64,000 nucleotides of DNA from Alteromonas pelagimontana. Lineage in GTDB: Bacteria > Pseudomonadota > Gammaproteobacteria > Enterobacterales > Alteromonadaceae. The position numbers and the translations under genes were made by a program. The first letter of the stretch is position 1, and each line of letters starts with the position of its first letter. Below, in pieces: positions 32,206 through 41,984 of this stretch. The DNA lies in NCBI RefSeq assembly GCF_002499975.2, contig NZ_CP052766.1, positions 3,100,001 to 3,164,000 on the forward strand, written 5' to 3'. The notes under the pieces were generated by a model, which did not search any database, had not been told where the DNA came from, and was given only the letters and a program-made list of their open reading frames with translations.

Positions 32206-33315
32206 TTATAGCTGATTTTTTAACAAAGGTGCCCACCAGCTTTCATTATCGAGATACCAGTTTAATGTCTTACTGATGCCTGAGTTAAACGATTCGAAAG
32301 GAGTGTAACCGAGTTCACTCTGGCTTTTCGTTGCATCGATAGCATAACGTCTGTCGTGGCCAGGACGATCAGTAACGTAGGTGATAAGGTCTGCACTACA
32401 GCCATTTGCAGCATGCGTGGCTTGAGCAAAGCGCGAGGCCAGCTCAGGATTTTGCGCGAACTGCTCATCCATAAGTTTGCATACCAGCTTGACGATATCA
32501 ATATTAGCCCATTCGTTGTGCCCACCGATATTATAGTTTTCACCGATAGCACCTTGCAGCAGGACTTTTTCTATTCCTCGTGCATGGTCTTCTACATATA
32601 ACCAGTCGCGAATTTGTTGACCATCACCGTATACCGGTAATGCCTTATTATAAAGAATATTGGTAATAACTAGCGGAATAAGCTTTTCAGGGAAGTGAAA
32701 AGGACCATAGTTATTTGAGCAGTTACTCGTGGTCACTTCCAAGCCATAAGTGTGGTGATACGCTCTAACGAGATGGTCGGATGCCGCTTTACTAGCCGAA
32801 TACGGCGAGTTTGGTGCATAGGCCGTAGTTTCGGAAAAGGCGGGATCGTCCTTCTCCAGCGTCCCATAAACTTCATCAGTCGATACGTGGTGAAAGCGAT
32901 GGGGCTTTGGCGTGCCTTTTTCAGCAATAGCATCGTCTAGCCACACCTGCTTGGCAGCTTTTAACAACGAATAGGTACCCAAAATATTCGTTTCGATGAA
33001 AGCATCGGGCCCTGTAATCGAACGATCTACATGGGATTCCGCGGCAAAGTGAACCAGAGTATCAATTTCGTGTTCTTTGAATAGATTAACTATTAATTCA
33101 CTATTGCAAATGTCGCCGTGGACAAAAGTAAAATTAGCATTGTCTTCTACCATCGCCAGGCTTTCGCGATTGCCTGCGTAAGTAAGTGCATCCAGCACAA
33201 CCACCTTATCATCGGGATGATTGGCTAACCAATAGTGGACGAAGTTTGCTCCAATAAATCCGGCGCCGCCGGTAACGAGTAATGATTTTTTCATATTATT
33301 GTAGGCGTTTGTCAT
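32206..33315 (-). CDS. rmlB: dTDP-glucose 4,6-dehydratase
   Basis: Second enzyme of dTDP-L-rhamnose synthesis. Up to 369 residues; the family N-terminus KKSLLVTGGAGFIGANFVHYW begins 7 codons in, so ATG 33294 is an alternative start. ATG 33315 overlaps the rmlD stop (ATGA), which favours coupling from there. Motifs: GGAGFIGANF, HFAAESHVDRSI, STDEVYG and YSASK (Tyr-X3-Lys), all in family spacing. Last gene of the minus-strand polysaccharide operon. Confidence 0.96.
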   Translation of the reverse strand: MTNAYNNMKKSLLVTGGAGFIGANFVHYWLANHPDDKVVVLDALTYAGNRESLAMVEDNANFTFVHGDICNSELIVNLFKEHEIDTLVHFAAESHVDRSITGPDAFIETNILGTYSLLKAAKQVWLDDAIAEKGTPKPHRFHHVSTDEVYGTLEKDDPAFSETTAYAPNSPYSASKAASDHLVRAYHHTYGLEVTTSNCSNNYGPFHFPEKLIPLVITNILYNKALPVYGDGQQIRDWLYVEDHARGIEKVLLQGAIGENYNIGGHNEWANIDIVKLVCKLMDEQFAQNPELASRFAQATHAANGCSADLITYVTDRPGHDRRYAIDATKSQSELGYTPFESFNSGISKTLNWYLDNESWWAPLLKNQL

Positions 33316-34172
33316 TTAACTAAATCCGTCATCATTTTTTCCAACTGGTTTTCCCAATGATCTTGTGGCAACTCAGCAAATACCTTTGTAAGGCTCTGTT
33401 TATCCAATACGCTATATGCAGGCCGGGCAGCCGGAGTGGGGAAATCGGCAGTAGTTATGGGTTGTATAGGGATAGCTGTATTTAAAAGCCCTTGTTTGAC
33501 GCCAATACGTTGAATAGCTACGGCAAAATCATACCAGCTCGCTACACCAAGGTCTGTCCAATGATGAATTCCTGAAACTTTACGTTCCGCTGCAAAAATA
33601 CATGCTGCAGCCAAGCCTTTCGCCCAGGTTGGTGAACCAATTTGATCAGCGACCACACGTAACTGCGGTTTTTCAGCCATTAAACGCAACATGGTGTGTA
33701 CAAAATTATTTCCGAAAACAGAGTACACCCAGGCAGTGCGAATAATGCAATATGAAAGTGCTTCGATGTGCTCAAGCGCTTCTTCGCCCGCCGCTTTACT
33801 CGCGCCGTATACCCCTAAGGGCTGACGTGGGGCTTCTGTTGATATTGGAGAGGAGTGCGTGCCGTTAAAAACATAATCTGTAGAAACCTGTACTAAGTGT
33901 ATGTTTCTGGATGCGCAGTATTCACCGAGATTTTTAACCGCCGTGCTGTTTAGAGCGTACGCTGCCTCTTTTTCATACTCGGCTTTATCAACTGCTGTAT
34001 AGGCAGATGCATTAATGATAGCGGCAGGTTTGTGGCTATCAAGTGCCGTTGCAATAGCGCCGTGAGACATTAAGTCGATATCGTGGCGACCGAGCGCTCG
34101 CTTCTCAAATGAAGATAGGCTCTCTTGTAGTTCGCTCGCAAGTTGACCACTTTTTCCTATAATAGTTATCAT
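33312..34172 (-). CDS. rmlD: dTDP-4-dehydrorhamnose reductase
   Basis: Last step of dTDP-L-rhamnose synthesis. 286 residues. Short-chain reductase fold with GKSGQLASEL at 6-15, INASAYTAVDKAE near 54-66, QVSTDYVFNG near 95-104 and YGASKAAGE (Tyr-X3-Lys) near 126. It starts 18 bases after rmlC and overlaps rmlB. Confidence 0.96.
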   Translation of the reverse strand: MITIIGKSGQLASELQESLSSFEKRALGRHDIDLMSHGAIATALDSHKPAAIINASAYTAVDKAEYEKEAAYALNSTAVKNLGEYCASRNIHLVQVSTDYVFNGTHSSPISTEAPRQPLGVYGASKAAGEEALEHIEALSYCIIRTAWVYSVFGNNFVHTMLRLMAEKPQLRVVADQIGSPTWAKGLAAACIFAAERKVSGIHHWTDLGVASWYDFAVAIQRIGVKQGLLNTAIPIQPITTADFPTPAARPAYSVLDKQSLTKVFAELPQDHWENQLEKMMTDLVK

Positions 34173-34190
34173 ATTTTTCTCGAAAGAGCG

Positions 34191-34739
34191 TTACAAAAAG
34201 AAAGGAGCGTCTGCAAAGGCATAACCTTCCTGATCTTTTGCTGAAAGTGAAGGAGCAATTCCATTTACTAGAGGCCATGCGATATTTACCGAGGGATCAT
34301 TCCATGCTAGAGAGACTTCGGATGCGGGATGATAGTAGTCTGTACATTTATAGCTGAACTCAGCAAATTCAGAAATAACATAGAACCCGTGTGCGAACCC
34401 TTCAGGTACCCACAACATGTGCTTATTCTCAGCCGTTAAATGTACGCCTACCCACTTTCCATAAGTCTGAGAAGACTTGCGCATGTCCACAGCAACGTCA
34501 AAAACTTCACCTTCGGTAACCGATACTAATTTTCCCTGAGTCTGTTCAAGCTGATAATGCAGTCCTCGCAGGATTCCCTGTTTCGAACGGCTACGATTAT
34601 CCTGAACAAATTGTACGTCAGCACAGTGTTTACGAAACCAGTTGTCGCGGAAGCTTTCCATAAAGTAGCCGCGTTCATCACCGAAAACTTTTGGCTCTAC
34701 AATTTTTACATCATTTATTGCAGTTTTAATTATTTGCAT
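34191..34739 (-). CDS. rmlC: dTDP-4-dehydrorhamnose 3,5-epimerase
   Basis: Third enzyme of the dTDP-L-rhamnose pathway. 182 residues with the cupin fold signatures FGDERGYFMESF near 20-31, LRGLHYQ (catalytic His) near 57-63, the VDMRKSSQTYGKWVGVHLTAEN stretch and WVPEGFAHGFYV. It lies 2 bases after rmlA. Confidence 0.97.
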   Translation of the reverse strand: MQIIKTAINDVKIVEPKVFGDERGYFMESFRDNWFRKHCADVQFVQDNRSRSKQGILRGLHYQLEQTQGKLVSVTEGEVFDVAVDMRKSSQTYGKWVGVHLTAENKHMLWVPEGFAHGFYVISEFAEFSYKCTDYYHPASEVSLAWNDPSVNIAWPLVNGIAPSLSAKDQEGYAFADAPFFL

Positions 34740-34741
34740 AA

Positions 34742-35629
34742 TTAAAAAATATTTTCGTTCAGAATTTGTATTAAATATTTACCATAACCGCTTTTTACCA
34801 GCGGTTTAGCCAGGGCTTTAAGTTGCTCTTTATTGATGTACCCAGAGCGATAAGCTATTTCTTCTGGACAGCACACTTTGAGTCCTTGTCTTTTTTCTAT
34901 AGCAGCAATGAAGTTTGCCGCATCAAGAAGACTATCTATAGTACCGGTATCCAACCAGGCGGAACCACGGCCCATTACCTCGACATCAAGCAGGCCTCGT
35001 TTTAGAAATACGTTATTTACGTCTGTAATTTCTAACTCCCCGCGAGAGGAGGGCTTTATGCTTTTTGCAATACTTACGACTTCAGGAGGATAAAAGTACA
35101 AGCCGGTAACCGCATAATGGGATTTGGGTTGAGCAGGCTTTTCTTCAATACTGGTAGCTTTACCGTTTTCATCGAAGTCGACGACACCGTAACGTTCGGG
35201 ATCCTGAACATGATAGCCAAAAATTGTCGCTCGGTCTGGTTTGTCAGCTGCAGCTTTTAAAGACTTAACCATATCATGGCCATAGTAAATATTGTCGCCA
35301 AGAATAAGTGTGCTGGGGCGTCCGGCAATAAATTCTTCGCCCAGAATAAAAGCCTGGGCCAATCCATCAGGAGAAGGTTGAACGATATACTGTAAATTTA
35401 TCCCTAAATGACTACCGTCATTAAGCAGTTCTTGAAACCGCCCTTGCTCTTCAGGCGTAGTAATAATGAGAATGTCACGGATCCCAGCTAACATAAGCGT
35501 AGACAGCGGGTAATAGATCATCGGTTTGTCGTAAACCGGCATCAACTGTTTGCTTACTACTTTGGTTAAAGGGTGTAAACGGGTTCCTGAACCTCCAGCG
35601 AGGACAATGCCAACACGGTCATCCATCAT
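34742..35629 (-). CDS. rmlA: Glucose-1-phosphate thymidylyltransferase
   Basis: Makes dTDP-glucose, the first step to dTDP-L-rhamnose. 295 residues. [13 protein letters not shown] with the nucleotide-binding loop is at 10-22, KPMIYYPL near 35-42, and [11 protein letters not shown] near 110-120. It lies 6 bases after the kpsE-like gene in the same run, linking rhamnose synthesis to polysaccharide export. Confidence 0.97.
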   Translation of the reverse strand: MMDDRVGIVLAGGSGTRLHPLTKVVSKQLMPVYDKPMIYYPLSTLMLAGIRDILIITTPEEQGRFQELLNDGSHLGINLQYIVQPSPDGLAQAFILGEEFIAGRPSTLILGDNIYYGHDMVKSLKAAADKPDRATIFGYHVQDPERYGVVDFDENGKATSIEEKPAQPKSHYAVTGLYFYPPEVVSIAKSIKPSSRGELEITDVNNVFLKRGLLDVEVMGRGSAWLDTGTIDSLLDAANFIAAIEKRQGLKVCCPEEIAYRSGYINKEQLKALAKPLVKSGYGKYLIQILNENIF

Positions 35630-35635
35630 TCGTAC

Positions 35636-36748
35636 TTATAACTCTTTTATTGTAGCTACAATAATTCTTATTGTGCCGTATAAAACAAATAAAATAACAG
35701 CGAAGAGCGTTAAATTATAAACAATTCTGGGATATTTATTTTCTTCTGGAAAGGTGGGCTTTTCTATCGTTACAAGATGTTGTAGTTGCTGATATGCTTC
35801 AACCCTTGCGCTTTCCAAAGTAATAAGTGAAGAAGAATATGCCTGGATGGCCAGTTGAAGTTGCACTTGTAAATTACTGTACTGAGCCATGAGCTCGCTG
35901 ACAGAAATTTGCGAATCTAAGTCATCAGGACCACTGATCTTCTTTTTTTGTTCATTTATTTGCTTTTGAAGAGCTTTTATCTGGCGCTTAGCATTTTGTA
36001 CCTCTGGAGCAATATCCGACATCATAGTAGTAAGCGTATTTAGTTCTGCTTGTTTCTGCGCTAGTGTGGCTTGTAGAGAAAAACCTATTTGTTGAAATGC
36101 AGCGCCTTCAGCGGTGGGATCTAAAACATTATGCTTAGATTGAAATTCAAGAATTTGCGTTTTGGATTTTTGAAGTTTATTTTCTACAATATCATGCTCA
36201 CCTTGAGCAAAACGTAGTTTAGATTTTGCCAGATTATTGCTAATTTCATTGATGAACGACTCTGCGTGACGAACAATAGCTTTATTAATATTATTAGCTA
36301 TTTCAGGCGTAAAACCTCTAGTGGTTAAAGTAATAATAGAAGATGCAGAATCTACACTTACTTCAATATGGTTAAGATAATAATCCATTAGCTCTTCTTC
36401 ACTAAATGCGTGGGTTAAGCGGCTAAAAATATCCGCTTTTTCAGAACGATAGTGTTCACTTAAGTTCAGTTCACGATCTAAATAGTGGAGCATGTCAGAA
36501 GAGAGTATGAACGCTTCTACAAGTTGACTGTCAGTGGCACTTGTGGCAACAGATACTGTCGATAACAGCATTGACGGATCAAAAGAACTTCCCCCATCGG
36601 TAGATTTAATTATCAACTTGCTCTGACTTTCATATTGCGGTGAAGCAATAAATACCAAATAAAGTGCATAAACTACCCATGGAAAAATTACCAGAATAAG
36701 AGAATTCTTTTTTACTGTCTTTATGTATTTCTGAAACTGTTCTTGCAC
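35636..36748 (-). CDS. kpsE: Capsule export inner-membrane protein, KpsE/CtrB-like (PCP family)
   Basis: 370 residues: N-terminal transmembrane helix (about 15-34), periplasmic part with a long coiled coil (about 170-320), and a second helix near the C-terminus (about 345-365). This is the architecture of KpsE/BexC/CtrB polysaccharide co-polymerase proteins that connect the KpsMT transporter to the outer-membrane channel. The SPQYESQSKLIIKS stretch after the first helix is typical. It lacks a tyrosine-kinase domain, which argues against Wzc. It lies 31 bases after kpsT. Confidence 0.9.
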   Translation of the reverse strand: MQEQFQKYIKTVKKNSLILVIFPWVVYALYLVFIASPQYESQSKLIIKSTDGGSSFDPSMLLSTVSVATSATDSQLVEAFILSSDMLHYLDRELNLSEHYRSEKADIFSRLTHAFSEEELMDYYLNHIEVSVDSASSIITLTTRGFTPEIANNINKAIVRHAESFINEISNNLAKSKLRFAQGEHDIVENKLQKSKTQILEFQSKHNVLDPTAEGAAFQQIGFSLQATLAQKQAELNTLTTMMSDIAPEVQNAKRQIKALQKQINEQKKKISGPDDLDSQISVSELMAQYSNLQVQLQLAIQAYSSSLITLESARVEAYQQLQHLVTIEKPTFPEENKYPRIVYNLTLFAVILFVLYGTIRIIVATIKEL

Positions 36749-36779
36749 TATTTTTATACCTAATACGAGTTAATCGGCT

Positions 36780-37439
36780 TTATTTTTTACCTTCTTCGGT
36801 ATAAGCCGAAATGCCTTCTTCTAAATCTTCATAAAACTTTAGCTTGCCTTTTTGAATTAAGACCGCAGAGGTACAATACTCGCGTATTTGATCCAGTTCA
36901 TGGCTCACCATTACCACCCCAGAAGTTTTTGCTTTCTCTTTCAATGTGACTTTCGCCTTTTTACGAAACCCTGGGTCACCTACTGATGTAGCTTCATCAA
37001 TTAAATAAATATCAAAATCTATATTCATACAGCAAGCAAATACGAGCTTCGCTCTCATACCCGAAGAGTAGTTCCTAACCGGTAAGTCAAATTGTTTTCC
37101 GATTTCGGCAAATTCCTGTACAGCATTTTCATATTGAGTTAAAGATCGCACATTATTAATGCGACCGATAAATCTTGCATTTTCTCTGCCTGACATATGT
37201 GGATGAATCCCAGTTTGCAAGGCTACCGGCCACGACATCGTTTTATTAGAAATAATAGAACCGCGATCAGGATATTCGCTTTTAGCGAGCATGCGGAATA
37301 AAGTTGATTTACCCGTTCCGTTCTTACCTAAAATGGCAACGTTATTTTCCGTGGGAAACGTAAAATTCAAGTTCTTGAATACATATTGAGGGCCGAGGCG
37401 GCTTGGATAGCTTTTGGTTAAATTGGATATTTTAATCAT
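36780..37439 (-). CDS. kpsT: Capsule polysaccharide ABC transporter ATPase, KpsT-like
   Basis: 219 residues from ATG 37439, which overlaps the kpsM stop (ATGA). Walker A GKNGTGKS near 38-45, the IGRINNVRSLTQYENAVQEFAEIGKQFDLPVRNYSSGMRAKLVF signature region near 95-140, and Walker B DIYLIDEATSVGDP near 150. It lacks the C-terminal sugar-binding domain of Wzt proteins, so it matches the group 2/3 capsule type. It powers export of the lipid-linked polysaccharide. Confidence 0.94.
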   Translation of the reverse strand: MIKISNLTKSYPSRLGPQYVFKNLNFTFPTENNVAILGKNGTGKSTLFRMLAKSEYPDRGSIISNKTMSWPVALQTGIHPHMSGRENARFIGRINNVRSLTQYENAVQEFAEIGKQFDLPVRNYSSGMRAKLVFACCMNIDFDIYLIDEATSVGDPGFRKKAKVTLKEKAKTSGVVMVSHELDQIREYCTSAVLIQKGKLKFYEDLEEGISAYTEEGKK

Positions 37440-38215
37440 CGCGCCAGTAACTTTTTCCAAGAAATATGATATACGGCTAAACTAAAAAACACTGTGATTA
37501 ATGTACATTCCGTAGCAAACTGCAGACTCACCCCTTTATCACCATAAGAAGGGAAACAGGCATATCTTGCCAGTTCAATAAAATGTACCAACGGGTTCCA
37601 CGTCAGCCAAGGCCAGTATTCTTCGGGAATATCTTGAAGACTGAAAAAGGTACACGAAATAAAAAAGAGAGGCCGTGTTAACATAGAACGTAGCTTGTTC
37701 ACTTCCGGAACAAACGATGCCGCTATGCCAAAAAGTAAGCTTAAGGAAATTGAGAATGCCCACAGGCTTAAAAAAAGGTATATCAGAAGTAAAGGATCGT
37801 CAATTACAAAAGTGCTGTCCGTTAAGTATAGTGCAAGGGACAGTAAGAGAATAACGCCGCATTTGATAATAAACTCTAAGAAACCAGAAGTTATCACCGA
37901 TGATAGTGGCTGTACCTGCCTAAATGCGTAAAGAGGCTTATTCTTTTTTATTGAACCAGAGACATTACTTAGTGAACTCATAAAAGATTGAATGCCAACC
38001 AAACCTATCATCATAAAGGCAAACAGCGGAATGCTGTGCACTATCTTGCCGCTAATAAACCCTCGAACAAATGACATTACAAAAATAAAGAGAAAGGGTT
38101 CAAAAAAAGCCCAGCTCAGGCCAAGCTTATCATTAAATTTGCTTTGTAATTCCCGTAGATAGAGGGCGAAAATCACCTTTTTCCACGCAGAAAGATGCTC
38201 TCTGAAAGAAATCAC
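37436..38215 (-). CDS. kpsM: Capsule polysaccharide ABC transporter permease, KpsM-like
   Basis: 259 residues, ABC-2 type membrane protein with six predicted helices. The N-terminal cytoplasmic stretch LYLRELQSKFNDKLGLSWAFFEPF and the C-terminal NPLVHFIELARYACFPSYGD are characteristic of KpsM/BexB/CtrC. It is paired with kpsT (4-base overlap) and lies 2 bases after the kpsD-like gene. Confidence 0.94.
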   Translation of the reverse strand: MISFREHLSAWKKVIFALYLRELQSKFNDKLGLSWAFFEPFLFIFVMSFVRGFISGKIVHSIPLFAFMMIGLVGIQSFMSSLSNVSGSIKKNKPLYAFRQVQPLSSVITSGFLEFIIKCGVILLLSLALYLTDSTFVIDDPLLLIYLFLSLWAFSISLSLLFGIAASFVPEVNKLRSMLTRPLFFISCTFFSLQDIPEEYWPWLTWNPLVHFIELARYACFPSYGDKGVSLQFATECTLITVFFSLAVYHISWKKLLAR

Positions 38216-38217
38216 AC

Positions 38218-40050
38218 TTACTCCAGCGCAACGTTGGCCGCAACAGCGATTTGATAGATAATTTGCGTGATATCTTTTATTGCCTGTAAGGACTTAACGT
38301 CGATTGCAGGAAGAACGACGATTTGATCGCCGGCTTCAAGTGTTAAATCTTTTTTGCCCGCAGACCAAAAGCTTCCATCAACGCTGTCGAACGCTACATT
38401 TCCATTTTTGCGGATGATTAATATGCGTTCATCGTCCGCTCTCTGCGTGAATCCACCTGCCCAAGCGATGTAATCTTCAGTGGTTGCATCAGGGTTAAAA
38501 ACGACAGACTGGGGTAACAACACTTCACCACCGATATGAATAAGATCCGTCACTTCTGGAATAACGATGGTGTCGCCAGACTCTAATAGAATATTAGCAA
38601 TGTCTCCATTCTCAGACACAATGACTTTTCCCAGAGGTTCAATTTCACGAGCGCGCGCAATAAAGTCTGAAACCAGTTGCGCTTCTTGTACGCGTATAGC
38701 GCCTTCTCCCGTCGAACCTATCGGTGCAGTCAGCACACTTCGCTCAAGACGCTGCAATCCTTCTTCAATAATCTCCTTTTGCTTAACTGCTACACTTTTT
38801 CTAAGCAAATAAACATTCTGGGCGTCAGATAAGGAAGGATCAATTTCAACGAAGTTAAGCACATCTTGTAAACGCGTGCCTTTATCTACCATAATTTGTG
38901 ACGCACTGGTATGGCTGCCAGCGACATTTATTCGATAGATTTGCTCTTCATGATCGTCAACAAATTCAACGAGATCTCCACCTTGAAGAGGAAAATTAGT
39001 GAAATCGTTTAATGCGAAATAGCGAGCAAATTGCCCGTTTTCTCTTACGCCAGCTACTGAAACGTGACTGATAAAATCATTAGGTCGCGCGTATTCTGTT
39101 AGTGTCTCACCTAATAACTCGTCGCTTTTAAATTCGAATGTAAAGCTGTTTCTGGCGCCATTTTCTACTACCACGGTTTGGCCAATGGGTCTTACCAAAA
39201 TAGTATCGCCATCTTTAAACGCGACTTCGGGTAAATAGCCATCTTTAATAAAACGGTATAAATCTGCAGATGCTATAATTTTCCCGTTCCGGCGTATATC
39301 AATCTGTCTGAAACTGCCGCGAAGAAAATCAATACCGCCAGCTCTTTTCAAATAATAAAGTACGCTATCAGACGCTTGTCCCGCATACTGACCTGGACGC
39401 AATACGGGTCCGGAAATAAACACAGAAACTGGCGTAGAGGTTAGTAAGTTAACGTAGACGTTTGTATCGTTGGTATAGACCTGTTTAATGGTTGACGTAA
39501 CAGTCTGGTTTACCGATCCGGCCGGGGAGTTAGCAAGATGAACCGGACCGATATTCGGAATAAAAATGTTTCCTTGATTATCAACAGTAACAACATCTGA
39601 ATAGTTAACTGCGCCCCACATCCAAATAGAAATTTTATCTCCAGGAGCGATAAGATAGTTATCATTTAATCCGTTTGTACGTTCTGATTCGAACCCTCCA
39701 ATGAAAAGGTTGGCAGCAAAAGGAGGGTTAACTATAGGCTCCTGGGCAGGATAAACCGTATCTATGGTAGGTTCGCCAGGTAATGGAAGGCCAGCGCGAG
39801 GCTGCGAAGAATATTGTCCAACTGACGGTTGACTGGCGTTTGCGCTTTGAATAGTACGAGATGCAGAAGAGCCTAGCGACATTGGTGACACATTGGCCGC
39901 AGCAGCAGAACTTGTTCCGCCTTGTTGCTGCACTTGCTGGCGAAGTTGCTCGATTTGTTCGGCGGATTGTGCATAAACATCACGCATTATCACGGCAGAT
40001 AATAAAGTACCTGCTACCAATAGCATGCGTGCTAAAGAAAAACCTTTCAT
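38218..40050 (-). CDS. kpsD: Polysaccharide export outer-membrane/periplasmic protein, KpsD/Wza family
   Basis: 610 residues. A signal peptide ends near residue 28 (VYAQ). A poly_export domain follows at about 125-215 (NDNYLIAPGDKISIWMWG ... IFIPNIGPVHLA) and then repeated SLBB domains (VFISGPVLRPGQYAGQ near 210; IYRINVAGSHTSASQIMV; DLIHIGGEVLLPQS near 510). The C-terminus contains a short hydrophobic stretch. There is no lipobox, so it resembles KpsD/CtrA-like proteins more than lipidated Wza. It would form the exit channel together with the KpsE-like protein. Confidence 0.9.
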   Translation of the reverse strand: MKGFSLARMLLVAGTLLSAVIMRDVYAQSAEQIEQLRQQVQQQGGTSSAAAANVSPMSLGSSASRTIQSANASQPSVGQYSSQPRAGLPLPGEPTIDTVYPAQEPIVNPPFAANLFIGGFESERTNGLNDNYLIAPGDKISIWMWGAVNYSDVVTVDNQGNIFIPNIGPVHLANSPAGSVNQTVTSTIKQVYTNDTNVYVNLLTSTPVSVFISGPVLRPGQYAGQASDSVLYYLKRAGGIDFLRGSFRQIDIRRNGKIIASADLYRFIKDGYLPEVAFKDGDTILVRPIGQTVVVENGARNSFTFEFKSDELLGETLTEYARPNDFISHVSVAGVRENGQFARYFALNDFTNFPLQGGDLVEFVDDHEEQIYRINVAGSHTSASQIMVDKGTRLQDVLNFVEIDPSLSDAQNVYLLRKSVAVKQKEIIEEGLQRLERSVLTAPIGSTGEGAIRVQEAQLVSDFIARAREIEPLGKVIVSENGDIANILLESGDTIVIPEVTDLIHIGGEVLLPQSVVFNPDATTEDYIAWAGGFTQRADDERILIIRKNGNVAFDSVDGSFWSAGKKDLTLEAGDQIVVLPAIDVKSLQAIKDITQIIYQIAVAANVALE

Positions 40051-40056
40051 TACCTG

Positions 40057-40437
40057 TTATCCTGCTTCTGTTAGGATCTTCGCGGATTGCACTAAAGGGC
40101 TGAGTAACAACCAGCGCCCATCCATTTTACACATTGACCGCTTTACATTTGCAACTGATGCAGATGAGTCGACCAACAACAGTTTCCGGCATTCCTGTCC
40201 ACGAGCGGACCAGTATTTTTTGCCCACTTGATAACTGTGGTTATCTACTTCGATAAGTTGATCGGTCGGGTAGATTCCCGCTGGAATGAAGATTGCATCA
40301 TCAAAAACAGCGGCCTGCGTGAGGTTGGCATGAACCAAGGGAATGTCTGCCTCTACACTTGTCGGTTGTGAAGCGCACCCCGACAAGAAAACGGAGAGGC
40401 CAATCACGCTTAAAAAGATTCGCCGTTTGCTTACCAT
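40057..40437 (-). CDS. Small lipoprotein at the head of the capsule-export operon
   Basis: 126 residues. A signal peptide with lipobox LSGC puts the acylated Cys near residue 21. The mature part is about 105 residues with two further Cys (QECRKLLL, RSMCKMDG) that could form a disulfide. I do not recognise the family. It is the first gene of the minus-strand polysaccharide run, 6 bases before the kpsD-like gene, so a role with the export channel is likely. It could be a pilotin-like or channel-associated lipoprotein; this is inference from context only. Confidence 0.8.
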   Translation of the reverse strand: MVSKRRIFLSVIGLSVFLSGCASQPTSVEADIPLVHANLTQAAVFDDAIFIPAGIYPTDQLIEVDNHSYQVGKKYWSARGQECRKLLLVDSSASVANVKRSMCKMDGRWLLLSPLVQSAKILTEAG

Positions 40438-40794
40438 TCTAATATGACGTCCTTAGAGCAAATTGGCGCATAGCATACCATAAAGTTTAAAAATTACAGT
40501 TCCTACAGAGACTTTTAGTGCGTTTGAAAGAGGAGTTGGTTAAAAAATGGCTTACAACAATAAAAAGTGCGGGCGTAGTCAGGTATTTTATCATTTAGGG
40601 CTGGTCAGCTTTTTGAATGTTTACTATCATATGGCGAGATTTCAGATCCAGACTCTCATTACTGGATTACGTCTTGTCTGGCAGAAATAAAATGGAAGTG
40701 GTTGTAAAATGGATTGCCCCAGAATTCATAGAACGAAGCGGCAAAATTGCATTGGCAAAAAGAAGTGCCTGGCTACAAGGGACCTTAGATAAGA
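40438..40794. promoter_or_regulatory. Divergent intergenic region between the export operon and wecA
   Basis: About 357 bases between divergent genes. On the minus strand an extended -10 (TGGTATGCT, plus 40472-40480) lies about 35 bases before the lipoprotein start and is a plausible operon promoter, though without a good -35. I did not find a match to the RfaH ops element. A short plus-strand frame in the right half (61 codons, overlapping the wecA start) is not convincing. Confidence 0.5.
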
Positions 40795-41859
40795 ATGTTT
40801 GACTATTTGCAATTTGTACCGTTATTTACGGCTTTTTTTGTTGCGCTGATACTCCTGGTCGTAATGACGCCTCTAGCCCACCAATTCGGATTGGTGGATC
40901 AACCCAGCTTTCGCAAACGACATGCTGGTATTGTTCCCCTTACCGGGGGAGTAGCCATTTTTATGGCTGTGTTAGTAGCCAGTGTGGCTACTGATGTGTG
41001 GATGAAAAACAACCCCTTATTTTTTACTGCCTCGGCGTTTATTGTTTTATTGGGAATGATGGACGACCGTTTCGAACTCAGCGCGAAAGGACGCTTGGTG
41101 TGCCAATTTGGCGTCGCCTCGATTATGGCGTGGAGCGCGCAGAATTACATCACTTCTCTAGGCGATATTATTGGTATCGGAAATGTCACGCTTGGTTTGG
41201 GCGGTTATTTTTTCACCATTGTTTGCGTGGTGGGTGTTATCAATGCCTTCAACATGATTGATGGTATTGATGGACTTGCAGGGGGAATGAGCCTCATTGT
41301 GCTTTTAACTGTCGTGGGTTTTCTTCTCGCGACAGGCAATGGCGGCGCGATTATGGAACCTCTGATTATTGTGGCCGCGATAGTTCCATTTCTTGCCTTC
41401 AATTTGAGCTGGAAGGGTTTCAAGGGCAACAAAATTTTCATGGGTGACGCTGGCAGCATGTTTGTAGGGCTTACGATAGTGTGGCTTTTAGTGGATCATA
41501 CCCAAGGCAGTTCTGCAGCGTTCAGGCCAATTACGGGGGTGTGGCTAATAGGTTTGCCATTAATGGATATGGCTGCGATCATGTATCGACGTGCGCGAAA
41601 AGGACAATCTATGCTGCGTCCTGATCGAAAGCACCTCCATAACATTTTTATGCGAGCGGGACTGAGCTCCAAACAAGCTCTCGTGGCTATCCTTCTACTC
41701 GGCTCTTGCTATTGCCTGATCGGCGTACTTGGTGAGTTTTATCGTGTTCCAGAAGCTGTCATGTTCTGGGGTTTTATTGGATTGTTGATGATTTACAGCC
41801 TCGTCATCCAGAATATCTGGCAATTGATACGAACCGTTAAAAACTGGCGACACGCTTAA
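40795..41859 (+). CDS. wecA: Polyprenyl-phosphate sugar-phosphate transferase, WecA-like
   Basis: Transfers a GlcNAc-1-phosphate-type group from the UDP-sugar to undecaprenyl phosphate, starting lipid-linked glycan synthesis. 354 residues with about eleven transmembrane helices. Family motifs: RKRHAGIVPLTGG near 43-55, the DD motif in GMMDDRFELSAKGR near 82-95, NAFNMIDGIDGLAGG (catalytic Asp region) near 148-162, FMGDAGSMFVG near 213-223 and the cytoplasmic DRKHLHN with conserved His near 280. The stop codon lies inside a perfect 18-base palindrome (41849-41866), which may form a hairpin. WecA specificity is assumed; related enzymes use other UDP-sugars. Confidence 0.9.
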   Translation: MFDYLQFVPLFTAFFVALILLVVMTPLAHQFGLVDQPSFRKRHAGIVPLTGGVAIFMAVLVASVATDVWMKNNPLFFTASAFIVLLGMMDDRFELSAKGRLVCQFGVASIMAWSAQNYITSLGDIIGIGNVTLGLGGYFFTIVCVVGVINAFNMIDGIDGLAGGMSLIVLLTVVGFLLATGNGGAIMEPLIIVAAIVPFLAFNLSWKGFKGNKIFMGDAGSMFVGLTIVWLLVDHTQGSSAAFRPITGVWLIGLPLMDMAAIMYRRARKGQSMLRPDRKHLHNIFMRAGLSSKQALVAILLLGSCYCLIGVLGEFYRVPEAVMFWGFIGLLMIYSLVIQNIWQLIRTVKNWRHA

Positions 41860-41984
41860 GCGTGTCCAGGGAATTCTTTTTTGAAAGCGGCCACTACTGG
41901 TGGCACGCTCCTAAATAGTGCAGGACTCTTTCCCCGTTTTTTGCTATGTTTCCCCCCCTCTAATTTTAACTACTTCTTTAGCTA

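Noticed and set aside
40560..40600. RfaH ops-like element (GCGGGCGTAGTCAGG) near the polysaccharide genes
   Set aside because: It departs from the ops consensus at several core positions and is not in a matching position relative to the operon.
40617..40802. A 61-codon plus-strand frame overlapping the start of wecA
   Set aside because: No family resemblance and a weak start; more likely part of the wecA leader.
41849..41866. Perfect palindrome over the wecA stop codon as a terminator
   Set aside because: The T-run begins about 10 bases after the stem, too far for a confident intrinsic terminator; noted only with wecA.
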